This document shows, piece by piece, positions 53,597 to 61,950 of a DNA stretch of 64,000 nucleotides. Under the pieces are notes generated by a model that was not told where the DNA came from, searched no databases, and saw nothing but the letters and a program-made list of their open reading frames with translations. The stretch is taken from positions 3,783,001 to 3,847,000 of the forward strand of contig NZ_CP147247.1 of NCBI RefSeq assembly GCF_002140975.2. The letters run 5' to 3'. The first letter of the stretch is position 1; the number at the start of each line of letters is the position of its first letter. The DNA is from Enterococcus sp. 9E7_DIV0242 (GTDB lineage Bacteria > Bacillota > Bacilli > Lactobacillales > Enterococcaceae). The translations under genes were made by a program, and so were the position numbers.

Positions 53597-54787
53597 ATGA
53601 AAAAGTTATATGATCAAGCAACAGAATTACAGGGTGAGTTAGTTGAAATGAGAAGAACACTGCACCAATCGCCGGAGATAGGCCTAAAGCTGCCTAAGAC
53701 GGCCGCGTTTGTGAAAGAGAAACTGGAAGCTATCGGACTAAAACCAGAGCGTGTAGGAGAATCTGGGCTGTCTGTGACGATTGGCAAGGCGGGGAAATGC
53801 TTCTTGATTCGTGGGGATATGGATGCGTTACCAATTGTAGAAGAAGCAGATGTTCCATTTAAATCGGAAAACGAAAATATGCATGCGTGTGGGCATGATT
53901 TCCACACGACTATGCTTTATGGTGCAGCAAAATTATTGAAGGAACATGAAGATGAGCTAGAGGGAACAGTGAAATTGATGTTCCAGCCGGGTGAGGAAAT
54001 CTTACAAGGAGCTAAAGTCATGGTTGAAGAAGGGATTCTGGAAAATCCTAAGGTAGATGCTGCAGCAATGATCCACGTTTTTCCGGGGCTGCCATTGAAA
54101 AGCGGCATGGTTTTAGTTCCGGAAGCTGGACCGTTTGCTTCTACCTCTGACTGGTTTGAAATAAAAATTCAGGGAAAAGGCGGGCATGCAGCGATGCCTG
54201 AACTGAGTGTCAATCCACTGACTGTCATGAGCCATATTCATTTGGCGTTGCATGCGTTGGAAGGCAGAGAGATTTCTATGTACGACAGCGCCGTAATATC
54301 AACAACGATCATGGAAGGCGGAGTAGTAGATAATGCGATTCCGGATACAGCATATATGAAAGGGTCAATTCGTACCTTTGATGAGAAGGTTCGAAAATTT
54401 ATCTTCAAGAGGATTCCTGAAATTGCTGAAGGGATTGCCAAAAGTTTCGGAGCGACTGTGGAGGCAACGATTATTGAAGGCTGCCCGACTGTGGAAGTAG
54501 ATGGTGCGGTTTCAGCAGATATCAGAGAAGCCTTGGAAAAAGAGTTTCCGGGAGATATCTCTTCGCCGGCAGTTGTTGGTATGAATAAGCTTGGGGGATC
54601 AGAAGATTTTTCTTATGTGACACAGGAAGTACCTTCAACGATGCTATTGTTAGCTTCAGGACACAGCGAAGAAGGGTATCCTTACTTCGTTCATCATCCC
54701 AAGGTAGTATTCGACGAAGCTGTATTGTCTAAAGGCGCCGCAGTTTACGCCATCTCTGCGATGGAGTGGCTGAAGAAAAACAAGTAA
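53597..54787 (+). CDS. M20-family amidohydrolase (N-acyl-amino-acid/peptide hydrolase)
   Basis: A 396-residue M20D amidohydrolase with RRTLHQSPEIGLKLPKTAAF, RGDMDALPI, MHACGHDFHTTMLYGAAKLL (metal ligands), LMFQPGEEILQGAKVM (catalytic Glu), the dimerisation insert GKGGHAAMPELSVNPL and C-terminal GGSEDFSYV. The enzymes cleave N-acyl amino acids, hippurate-like amides or small peptides in the cytoplasm. AGAAGGAG precedes the ATG. It is followed by two membrane proteins that may import its substrate. Confidence 0.93.
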   Translation: MKKLYDQATELQGELVEMRRTLHQSPEIGLKLPKTAAFVKEKLEAIGLKPERVGESGLSVTIGKAGKCFLIRGDMDALPIVEEADVPFKSENENMHACGHDFHTTMLYGAAKLLKEHEDELEGTVKLMFQPGEEILQGAKVMVEEGILENPKVDAAAMIHVFPGLPLKSGMVLVPEAGPFASTSDWFEIKIQGKGGHAAMPELSVNPLTVMSHIHLALHALEGREISMYDSAVISTTIMEGGVVDNAIPDTAYMKGSIRTFDEKVRKFIFKRIPEIAEGIAKSFGATVEATIIEGCPTVEVDGAVSADIREALEKEFPGDISSPAVVGMNKLGGSEDFSYVTQEVPSTMLLLASGHSEEGYPYFVHHPKVVFDEAVLSKGAAVYAISAMEWLKKNK

Positions 54788-54900
54788 GACAAATTCGGTT
54801 GTTCGGTCGATTCGTACGCAGCTAGTCAGTGATGAGAACGACTGATCGTTTTTAAACGAGCGTTAGCAGAGGGTAACAGTTTTGATGTTTTAATGAGTAC

Positions 54901-54924
54901 GCCCTTCTCAAAATGGGGAAGGGC
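54901..54924 (+). repeat. Hairpin in the amidohydrolase-transporter gap
   Basis: GCCCTTC and GAAGGGC arms with a ten-base loop, without a T run. It may protect or separate mRNA segments within the operon. Confidence 0.5.
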
Positions 54925-54950
54925 TGCTAGAAATAGAAGGGAGCAAGTAA

Positions 54951-55661
54951 ATGGAGTTTTTGAAAGTGGCAAATGGGGTGCCGATGTTAGTTATTTGTAC
55001 ATTAATTATTATACTCGTACTGTTTCAGCCAATTATTATGAGTGTCATGGCACGGAAACGCGCAACCGAAATCGGGTTGACGGATGAGGAAATCAAAAAA
55101 GCGATAAAAAGCACAGCAATTTTTTCTTTTATCCCTTCAATTCCAGCGATTGTCGGATATCTGGTGCTGATTCCGGCGCTAGGGAAATACATTCCGTGGA
55201 TGCGATTAAGTGTGGTTGGTTCGGTTGCTTATGAAGGGATGGTTGCCGATCAGGCAGCAGCAGCTTTTGGTTATGATTTGACAAAAGGCGATTTTCCGAT
55301 TGATGTCTTTTTAGCGATATTTTTTATCATGAACATTGGAATTATCGGAGGAAATCTATTCAACCTCTTTTTCTTGAAAAGCTATGATACAGGTGTGAAG
55401 AAAATCATGAGTCGGAATGCGGCATTGGTTCCGATCATTACAGGAGCAGTATTCGTTACCTTGTACGGGGTGTTTTCGGCAAGATACGTGACAAATATTG
55501 AGAATCCTGTTTCATTGATCACGTTTTTAGGTGCGGCTGCTGTAGCATTGGCAGTCAATGGAGCCGCCAAGTCACATCCGAAGCTGAAGGAGCATGCATT
55601 CTCCATTAGCTTGATTGCCGGTATGATCATTGCATGTATCGCAAGCCCGTTTTTTAGTTAA
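54951..55661 (+). CDS. DUF5058-like integral membrane protein
   Basis: A 236-residue polytopic protein with about six helices. A conserved cytoplasmic stretch (MARKRATEIGLTDEEIKKAI) is followed by PSIPAIVGYLVLIPALGKYI and SVVGSVAYEGMVADQAAAAF. The pattern is that of DUF5058 proteins, found next to M20 hydrolases and a second small membrane protein; a two-part transporter is the likely role, by association. GGGAG precedes ATG 54951. Confidence 0.78.
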   Translation: MEFLKVANGVPMLVICTLIIILVLFQPIIMSVMARKRATEIGLTDEEIKKAIKSTAIFSFIPSIPAIVGYLVLIPALGKYIPWMRLSVVGSVAYEGMVADQAAAAFGYDLTKGDFPIDVFLAIFFIMNIGIIGGNLFNLFFLKSYDTGVKKIMSRNAALVPIITGAVFVTLYGVFSARYVTNIENPVSLITFLGAAAVALAVNGAAKSHPKLKEHAFSISLIAGMIIACIASPFFS

Positions 55662-55675
55662 GGAGGATGGAAAAA

Positions 55676-56353
55676 GTGGATAATTTTACAAATAGGATTC
55701 ATCGAGTTGGACGAGTGACTGTATTTTTCTGTCTGACAGCTTTTGTTTTATCAGCAGTTGTATTGTCTTGGATTTATGGAACCAAGTTGGATTTTCCCGT
55801 GATTTTCAAAAATGCGTGGCCAATCGTTTTGACTTTTACGATTGCCGGATTTAGTGAAAATTTGTCCTATGCTCCGATTATTGGACCGGGAGCGTTATAT
55901 ATTTCCTGTATTACCGGGAATCTATCCAACATCAAGGTTCCGGCAGCAATCAATGGCCAAAAGCTGTTGGATTTAGAACCGGGAAGTGAAAAATCAGATG
56001 TACTTTCAATTATCATTGTCTCGGTTTGTACAATTGTAACAACTGTTTTGATGTTCTTCGGAATGCTCTTTCTGGCTCCGTTGATTGAACCGATTTATAA
56101 TAATCCTGTTATCAAACCAGCATTTGACAATTTGCTTCCTGCATTATTTGGAGCCTTGATCGCTCCTCAAATCATGAGCAATGTCAAAGTCAATTTACCA
56201 ATATTTTTAGTACCTTCTGGATTATTTTTGCTGACTGACCCAGTATTTTTCCAAAACAATCAAGGCTTCATTCTACTTGGCTGTGCATTGATTGCGATTG
56301 CTTATAGCTATTTTATGATGCCAAAAACAAATAATGAACTAGAAAACGAATAG
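55676..56353 (+). CDS. Integral membrane partner of the DUF5058-like protein
   Basis: About 225 residues, five to six helices, including VLTFTIAGFSENLSYAPIIG, GPGALYISCITGNLSNIKVP and NLLPALFGALIAPQIMSNVK. ATG 55667 touches the AAGGAGG; GTG 55676 is nine bases away and preferred. It starts 14 bp after the previous stop and ends before a terminator. With the DUF5058-like protein it probably makes one membrane complex; the substrate is unknown but may be what the amidohydrolase cleaves. Confidence 0.72.
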   Translation: MDNFTNRIHRVGRVTVFFCLTAFVLSAVVLSWIYGTKLDFPVIFKNAWPIVLTFTIAGFSENLSYAPIIGPGALYISCITGNLSNIKVPAAINGQKLLDLEPGSEKSDVLSIIIVSVCTIVTTVLMFFGMLFLAPLIEPIYNNPVIKPAFDNLLPALFGALIAPQIMSNVKVNLPIFLVPSGLFLLTDPVFFQNNQGFILLGCALIAIAYSYFMMPKTNNELENE

Positions 56354-56432
56354 CATAATCGATTTTAGTATGGTAAATGGGGTGAGCAGTTTTGTGCCCC
56401 CTGTGTAGGTATGAAAGAAACATATTGTTTAT

Positions 56433-56465
56433 AAGTCGGCTCTTGTTTGAGTCGACTTTTTTTGA
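56433..56465 (+). terminator. Terminator of the amidohydrolase operon
   Basis: AAGTCGGCTC pairs with GAGTCGACTT across a short loop and is followed by seven T residues. Confidence 0.88.
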
Positions 56466-56724
56466 ACAGAAAAAGAAGAACAAATAAAATGGACTGTTAT
56501 AAGAAGGCAATCTCCATTTAAAACGAATGGTATGCAAAAAAAGTATAGAATAAACTTACAAATAGTTGGGGTTTATTGTTAATATACAGTTTGACCTCTC
56601 TGTATCTCTTAATGTAAAATAAGTAAAGTATCTTATGGATGAAAGAGACTAAAAATACATGAATATAACGGTTTATCGGGTATATTACAATATAGGATTG
56701 GTGACTATAAACGGAGGTAGCTAA

Positions 56725-58587
56725 TTGTCAGGTTTGAATGTTTTACTTATTGGGAAAACCTTGTTGTTCTACGTTATAATGACGGGGATTATGTATATGA
56801 CTGGTTCCGGTGTCAGCAAGATTGCTGGAATCACTACGACAAAAATGGAGAGAGTCAGTATTGGGTTTGTTGCGCAGTTGGCACTTGTTCAATTTTTCGG
56901 TTGGTTTTTCATGGCCTTTAGATGGAGTATGGTAGTTTTTTCCGTTCTGGTTCTACTTATCTCGTTGTTTGGGCTTTTACTGGGATTTTATAAACAGGCG
57001 TATAAATCTGAAAAACAGGAGAGAAATTGGACAGATTTACTGCCAGTAGGGATGCTGCTGGTTCAGATTAGTTTGACATTTTTGATGTATCGATCAGACG
57101 CAGATGATTCATTTTATGTGAGCAATGTGACGCTGTTCCAACATAGTCCAGTGCTCAATCCTTATGATGCGAGCTTTGGAATCACTAGTCTAGGGACGGT
57201 TCCAATGTATGATTTTGGTATCTGGGAGGCCTATGCGGCTGTGCTTGGGAACTTCTTCCATATAGAAGGGGTCACATTGATGCACTTTGTTTTTGTTCCT
57301 TGGCTCCTCTTACTTTCGACATCAGCTTATCTTTTTTTAGGACGAACACTTTTTCAAGGCGATCGAACAAAAGGAAATTATTTTTATTTCTTGTTGTCTG
57401 TTTTTCATCTTATGGGAGGCAATGCAGTTTTTTCACAGGGCAGCTTCTTGTTATCGAGAATATGGCAGGGAAAAGCAGTCTATCTACATGTCGTTTTGCC
57501 TCTACTAATGGCTGCTTTATTAAGCTGTATTGTTGATAAGCAGGAAGAAGAGAAATGTTTGCTGGAGCGATATCTTTTTGTCCCTCTACTTGTATGTATC
57601 TTGGCTGGTGCGGCATTAAATCCGACCAGTTTGTATGTACTTGGCTTTCAGCTAGCGGCAATGTTGCTGGTGGTTGCGGTCTATAAAAGAAAAATACGTC
57701 TTTTATGGCATGCCCTTCCAGCTATTTTTACAGTTGGTTTGTTTACCCTGTTGATTTATTTTAGAGCCAGTCGTTTTGATGGTCAAATAGAAGCGGCTTC
57801 TGGTACAGGAGACGCGTTTGTTTTTCGTGTATTTGAAAATTTTTTTGGTAGTGGTATGTTATACTTTGTTTTGTATATTTTGGCTGTGCTGATCATTCTT
57901 GTGCTAGGGAATGCCCGAGCGAAAATCAGTTTTGTTTTTACACCATTGATTTTGTTCCTCAGTATCTGGAATCCGATAACCGGTAAAATCGTTGCTGAGA
58001 CGTTGACCAAAGCTCCGTCCTATTGGCGTGTCTTTTGGTTATTGCCAGTCGGCTTGGCTATCAGCTATGCTGTTGTTTTAGTAGCATCGCGTGTAAAATA
58101 TAACAGTGTCGGCCTTTTATTAGGCTGCATACTTATAGTTATTCCTGGAACTTGGATGTTTTCAAGTGAAAACAATTTTGTGAGAGCAGCCAATGTTGAA
58201 CGGATTCCAGAAGAAGTCATAAAGTTCAGTTCTACATTTTTAGAAAAAAATGAGCGGCCGGTCATTTTGGCATCAGACGATTTATCCACAACCTTAAGAC
58301 AAAAATACAATCAGGTCGAGCTTATTTTCTCAAGACACCAATATATATTGGATTTGTTTACGTATAGAGGGAAAGCGGAAGAAGGCGATGAGCGAACCCG
58401 ACTGATGAGCTTTTCGAATGGGCATATTGAGGATGAAGCCTCTGTAGTTGAGACGCTTGCCAAATACCCGATTGATTTTGTTATTCTGAAAAAGGAATAT
58501 GGGAACAGCTGTCAGCTGATGGAGCGTCTGGGTTGGAGGATTGCGGATCAAAGCAGTGACTATAACTTATATAGTTTGGAAAAATAG
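56725..58587 (+). CDS. Polytopic membrane protein, GT-C-like (DUF6077-type)
   Basis: A 620-residue protein with 12 or more helices and a C-terminal soluble part (about 510-620). An acidic cluster in the first large loop (LMYRSDADDSFYVSNVTLFQ) resembles the Asp-containing catalytic loop of GT-C glycosyltransferases, which use polyprenyl-phosphate sugars outside the membrane. The neighbour at 58673 encodes the enzyme that would make such a donor. TTG start after GGAGG. The family is assigned by general appearance; the acceptor could be lipoteichoic acid or another surface polymer. Confidence 0.72.
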   Translation: MSGLNVLLIGKTLLFYVIMTGIMYMTGSGVSKIAGITTTKMERVSIGFVAQLALVQFFGWFFMAFRWSMVVFSVLVLLISLFGLLLGFYKQAYKSEKQERNWTDLLPVGMLLVQISLTFLMYRSDADDSFYVSNVTLFQHSPVLNPYDASFGITSLGTVPMYDFGIWEAYAAVLGNFFHIEGVTLMHFVFVPWLLLLSTSAYLFLGRTLFQGDRTKGNYFYFLLSVFHLMGGNAVFSQGSFLLSRIWQGKAVYLHVVLPLLMAALLSCIVDKQEEEKCLLERYLFVPLLVCILAGAALNPTSLYVLGFQLAAMLLVVAVYKRKIRLLWHALPAIFTVGLFTLLIYFRASRFDGQIEAASGTGDAFVFRVFENFFGSGMLYFVLYILAVLIILVLGNARAKISFVFTPLILFLSIWNPITGKIVAETLTKAPSYWRVFWLLPVGLAISYAVVLVASRVKYNSVGLLLGCILIVIPGTWMFSSENNFVRAANVERIPEEVIKFSSTFLEKNERPVILASDDLSTTLRQKYNQVELIFSRHQYILDLFTYRGKAEEGDERTRLMSFSNGHIEDEASVVETLAKYPIDFVILKKEYGNSCQLMERLGWRIADQSSDYNLYSLEK

Positions 58588-58672
58588 GCATCTCAATAAT
58601 AAAAAAGTGATTTACAAAATGAATGGTTGTTCAAAAATAAACGATATTTGAGCTTCTAGAAAGGCGTATAGA

Positions 58673-59743
58673 ATGATTTCAAAAGATTATGTTGGAATAA
58701 TCATTCCATCTTTGGATCCAGATGACAAGTTTCTTCATTTATTGAAGGATTTGAAAAATTCGGATTTTAATCATATATTTGTGATTAATGATGGCAGTAA
58801 CGATAGCTACAACGACTATTATCAAAAAGCGGTATCAGACTATGGCTGTGTGCTCTTGACCCACCAAGTAAACTGGGGAAAAGGGCGTGCGTTGAAAACA
58901 GCCTTTAACCATATCTTAACGGAGTATCCGGAAATCCAAAGTACAGTGACTGTAGATTCAGATGGGCAGCATCGAATTGAGGATATTGAAAAGTGTTACC
59001 AAACATCGATTGAAAATGAAGAGGCTTTGATTATGGGTTGTCGTGATTTTTCAAAAGAGACAAGTGATATCCCGTTTAGAAGTAGATTCGGAAACGTGAT
59101 GACCTGTAAAGTTTTGAAGCTATTTTGCGGGATTACTTTATCAGATACACAAACCGGGCTTCGCGGAATATCAAGAAGCTTGATGAGAAAATTTCTAACA
59201 GTAGATGGTGAACGTTTTGAATATGAAATGAACATGATTTTAGAAACGAAAGAGCAAGGCATTGGAATTGTTGAAGTGCCGATCCAAACGATTTACATAG
59301 AAGAGAACGAGACGTCTCACTTCAATCCGTTGAAGGATTCGCTGAGGATTTATTCCTTATTTGCAAAATTCATCTTTTCTTCTGTCTGTTCATTCTTAAT
59401 AGATATTGCATTGTTTGCTGTTTTTGTCAGGATATTGGCGGGTGTCAGTGACCATTATATTCTCTTTTCAGCTTATTTAGCGCGAGCCATTTCTTCTTTA
59501 TTCAACTATCAAATGAATAAAACACAAGTATTTAAAGCGGATGATGGCAGTCGCTCACCATTGGTCAAGTATATTTTCCTATGTATCGTTCAGATTGTGG
59601 TGTCTTCTTTTGCGACAGAATGGCTGTTTCAGGCGCTGAAAATCGACGTAACTGGAATAAAAATTATTGTCGATGTCTTGCTGTTTTTCATTAGTTTTCA
59701 AATACAAAGAAACTGGGTATTTCGAAAAAAAGATAACGTATAA
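58673..59743 (+). CDS. Polyprenyl-phosphate glycosyltransferase fused to GtrA-like domain
   Basis: A 356-residue protein. The N-terminal GT2 domain (1-225) has VGIIIPSLDPDDKFLHLLKD, VINDGSNDS, HQVNWGKGRALKTAFNHILT and TVDSDGQHR (DxD motif). The C-terminal GtrA domain (about 232-356) has four helices, with CSFLIDIALFAVFVRIL and SSLFNYQMNKTQVF, ending FQIQRNWVFR. It would make and flip undecaprenyl-phosphate-sugar in one polypeptide (compare separate CsbB and GtcA). With the GT-C-like protein upstream it forms a two-gene version of the three-component surface glycosylation system. Confidence 0.9.
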   Translation: MISKDYVGIIIPSLDPDDKFLHLLKDLKNSDFNHIFVINDGSNDSYNDYYQKAVSDYGCVLLTHQVNWGKGRALKTAFNHILTEYPEIQSTVTVDSDGQHRIEDIEKCYQTSIENEEALIMGCRDFSKETSDIPFRSRFGNVMTCKVLKLFCGITLSDTQTGLRGISRSLMRKFLTVDGERFEYEMNMILETKEQGIGIVEVPIQTIYIEENETSHFNPLKDSLRIYSLFAKFIFSSVCSFLIDIALFAVFVRILAGVSDHYILFSAYLARAISSLFNYQMNKTQVFKADDGSRSPLVKYIFLCIVQIVVSSFATEWLFQALKIDVTGIKIIVDVLLFFISFQIQRNWVFRKKDNV

Positions 59744-59769
59744 TAGGTTTTGAATGATTCTGAAAAACG

Positions 59770-59857
59770 AAAAGGTCTAAGGCTGGTGTAAGGGCTCAAA
59801 AAGTTAGAACAAAAGAATCTAACTTTTGAAGGTCGCTTCATGCCACGTTAGGCCTTT
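59770..59857. repeat. Long imperfect hairpin repeat
   Basis: AAAAGGTCTAA pairs with TTAGGCCTTTT at the base and CAAAAAGTTAGA with TCTAACTTTTG at the top, with interrupted pairing between (GGTG...AAG with CTTCATGCC). The whole is 88 nt. It may be a bidirectional terminator after the GT2-GtrA gene or a small non-autonomous repeat. Confidence 0.7.
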
Positions 59858-59917
59858 TCTCTATCTTAGAGTTCTTCAATTGTAAAACTTTTGTGAACAA
59901 AAAGGTTCTTTTGTGTA

Positions 59918-59945
59918 AAAGCCTGCAAAAGGCTTATTTTTTTTG
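59918..59945 (+). terminator. Terminator-like hairpin before the TCS
   Basis: AAGCCT and AGGCTT arms with a five-base loop, followed by TATTTTTTTT; it ends about 40 bp before the response regulator start. It could stop upstream read-through or attenuate the TCS. Confidence 0.7.
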
Positions 59946-59984
59946 GTTAAATAGAGAAGAGAAAATAACTGGAGGTATTTAAAC

Positions 59985-60653
59985 ATGAGGGTCTTGATCG
60001 TTGAAGATAATCGTGAGTTAGCACTATCTGTCAAAAAAGGTCTGATGAAGGAGAACATTTCTGTCGATGTCGCCTTTACAGGGGCGCAAGGAGAAGAGAA
60101 GGCGTATATTACAGACTATGATGCAATTTTATTGGATCTAAATTTACCTGACAAGGATGGACTGTCTATACTGACTTTTTTAAGAGAATCAGGGATCGAC
60201 ACCCCCGTCATTATTGTTACAGCTCGCCATGAAATCGAGGAACGGGCGAAAGGTTTGGATTATGGAGCAGACGATTATTTAGTGAAGCCCTTTGAGCTAG
60301 TCGAGCTGATGGCGCGAATCAGAGCCGTGATTCGTCGTTTTTATGGGCGGACATCCCCAAACATTTCAGTGGGACAATTGCTGGTAAATACAATCAAACG
60401 AGAAGCAACGATTGCAGGGAATGTTGTTTCACTAAAGCCAAAGGAATTTGATATCCTTCTATATATCGCACAGAAAGCGCCGGCTGTCGTTTCAACAGAG
60501 GAAATTGTTGAGCACATTTACGATGAAAGTTTTGATCCGTTTTCTTCTGTTTTGCGTGTCCATATGGCCCGTTTAAAGAAGCAGCTAGCTTCTTCCGCGG
60601 GAAAAGAAGTTCTGAAAACAATTCGGGCAAAGGGGTACCAATTATGCGAATGA
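59985..60653 (+). CDS. OmpR-family response regulator
   Basis: A 222-residue regulator: VLIVEDNRELALS, phospho-acceptor in ILLDLNLPDKDG, Thr in IVTARHE, Lys in LVKPFEL; the winged helix VVSLKPKEFDILLYIAQKAP ends with IRAKGYQLCE. ACTGGAGG precedes the ATG. It overlaps the kinase by 10 bp and leads a cluster of FtsX-type permease genes, so regulation of that exporter is likely. Confidence 0.94.
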   Translation: MRVLIVEDNRELALSVKKGLMKENISVDVAFTGAQGEEKAYITDYDAILLDLNLPDKDGLSILTFLRESGIDTPVIIVTARHEIEERAKGLDYGADDYLVKPFELVELMARIRAVIRRFYGRTSPNISVGQLLVNTIKREATIAGNVVSLKPKEFDILLYIAQKAPAVVSTEEIVEHIYDESFDPFSSVLRVHMARLKKQLASSAGKEVLKTIRAKGYQLCE

Positions 60654-61747
60654 ATATGAAAATCGGAATTGTTATCAGCGCTTTCTCTTTGTTGATTACT
60701 GCGGCGATCGTTGGCGGCTTCTACATGTTTCAGCAATCGCTTCGATCTGTTGAAGCAGGGTCTTTCTTAGGCTCCAGTGTGTATGTTATGAGTGATAAGG
60801 AAGAAGTAGCTGCGCTTGAAACGGCCCAAATCCGAGTGAATACCGAAGCAATTGTCAGCACCTCTGAGCTGGATGATTTTTACATTCAGTCATTTTCAAA
60901 GAACTTACCCTTTATCATTGTTATAGTCTGCAGTATTTTGATTGCTGCTACGTTGATTCTTTGGGTGATATTAAAGCGGATTCAGATGAAACAGACCATT
61001 TCGATTATTGAAGAGCTGAAGCGATTGGATAAAAAAGCTTCTTTACACAGTCTTGATAAAGGAATCCAAGAAGCATTGACTGCTTTACGTCAGAATTATG
61101 CAGTCAGTCTGGAGGATTACAAACGATTGAGTAGTTATATGACACATGAGCAAAAAAATACGATTGCTGTATTGAAGAGTAATTTGGAGCAACGAATCGG
61201 GACAGAAAATGATTTGCGGCTGTTAGATAGACTGACAGATAGTGTTGACGATATTCTGACATTAGCAGGAAACAATGAGGAAGAGGTTGAACAAGTAGAC
61301 GTTTCCTTGATTTGTGCAGAGGTTTGCGACAGCTATCGCAAGATTTATCCCAAATTGACCTTTTCTTTTTCAGAAGATAAAAATCTGGAAATTTTGGCCA
61401 AAGAACGCTGGATTTATCGTGCAGTTTCCAATTTGCTGGATAATGCAGTGAAGTATGGTCAGGATCAGGAAATACATCTGGCTGTAACAGCACTGAAAAA
61501 TAGTGTGATCATTACTGTCAGGGATCAAGGGGATGGACTTGATAGGGATACACAAGACCAAATCTTTGAGCATAAATATCGTGTGAATGGGTTAAAGCAG
61601 GATGGGTATGGTATTGGTCTGTCCGTCGTGAAGCATGTCTGTATGCTGTGTAAAGGGTCTGTCTATGTTGAAAGCCTGAAAGGACAGGGCTCAGCTTTTT
61701 ATCTGAGTTTTCCGGCAATCAACGAACTTCAGATAACTTCTGTCTGA
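60644..61747 (+). CDS. Sensor histidine kinase with atypical H-box
   Basis: A 367-residue kinase with helices near 5-25 and 87-110 around a ~60-residue outer loop. The H-box reads SSYMTHEQKNTIAVLKSNLE: the His is followed by Glu, as usual, but LRTP is replaced by QKNT. N-box VSNLLDNAVKYGQ, G1 VRDQGDGLD and G2 GYGIGLSVVKHV are normal. Likely partner of the overlapping response regulator. Confidence 0.9.
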   Translation: MRMNMKIGIVISAFSLLITAAIVGGFYMFQQSLRSVEAGSFLGSSVYVMSDKEEVAALETAQIRVNTEAIVSTSELDDFYIQSFSKNLPFIIVIVCSILIAATLILWVILKRIQMKQTISIIEELKRLDKKASLHSLDKGIQEALTALRQNYAVSLEDYKRLSSYMTHEQKNTIAVLKSNLEQRIGTENDLRLLDRLTDSVDDILTLAGNNEEEVEQVDVSLICAEVCDSYRKIYPKLTFSFSEDKNLEILAKERWIYRAVSNLLDNAVKYGQDQEIHLAVTALKNSVIITVRDQGDGLDRDTQDQIFEHKYRVNGLKQDGYGIGLSVVKHVCMLCKGSVYVESLKGQGSAFYLSFPAINELQITSV

Positions 61748-61779
61748 GTATCAATAGGATAGAAGAGGTTGCTCTAGTA

Positions 61780-61841
61780 GTTGCTTCTGTAACACTGTTT
61801 ACCCAGTTTTAAAGGGCTGAGGCACACTAATGCCACAGCCC
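61780..61841. repeat. 62-bp dispersed intergenic repeat, copy B
   Basis: Ungapped match to 26817-26878. Its right half forms the hairpin GGGCTGAGGC / GCCACAGCCC. It lies 33 bp after the histidine kinase stop and may act as a terminator, though the T run is absent. Confidence 0.65.
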
Positions 61842-61950
61842 ACTTTAGATAGAGCGTGGAATTTGTCGTCTGTTCCACGTTCATCTGTCAATTAACATTC
61901 AGTTAACAATCAATTTGCTAAAGTAAGGTCAGAAAGGAGCCCCCCTGATT

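Noticed and set aside
54841..54950. Riboswitch in the amidohydrolase-DUF5058 gap
   Set aside because: Only a simple 7-bp hairpin is present; no known aptamer pattern.
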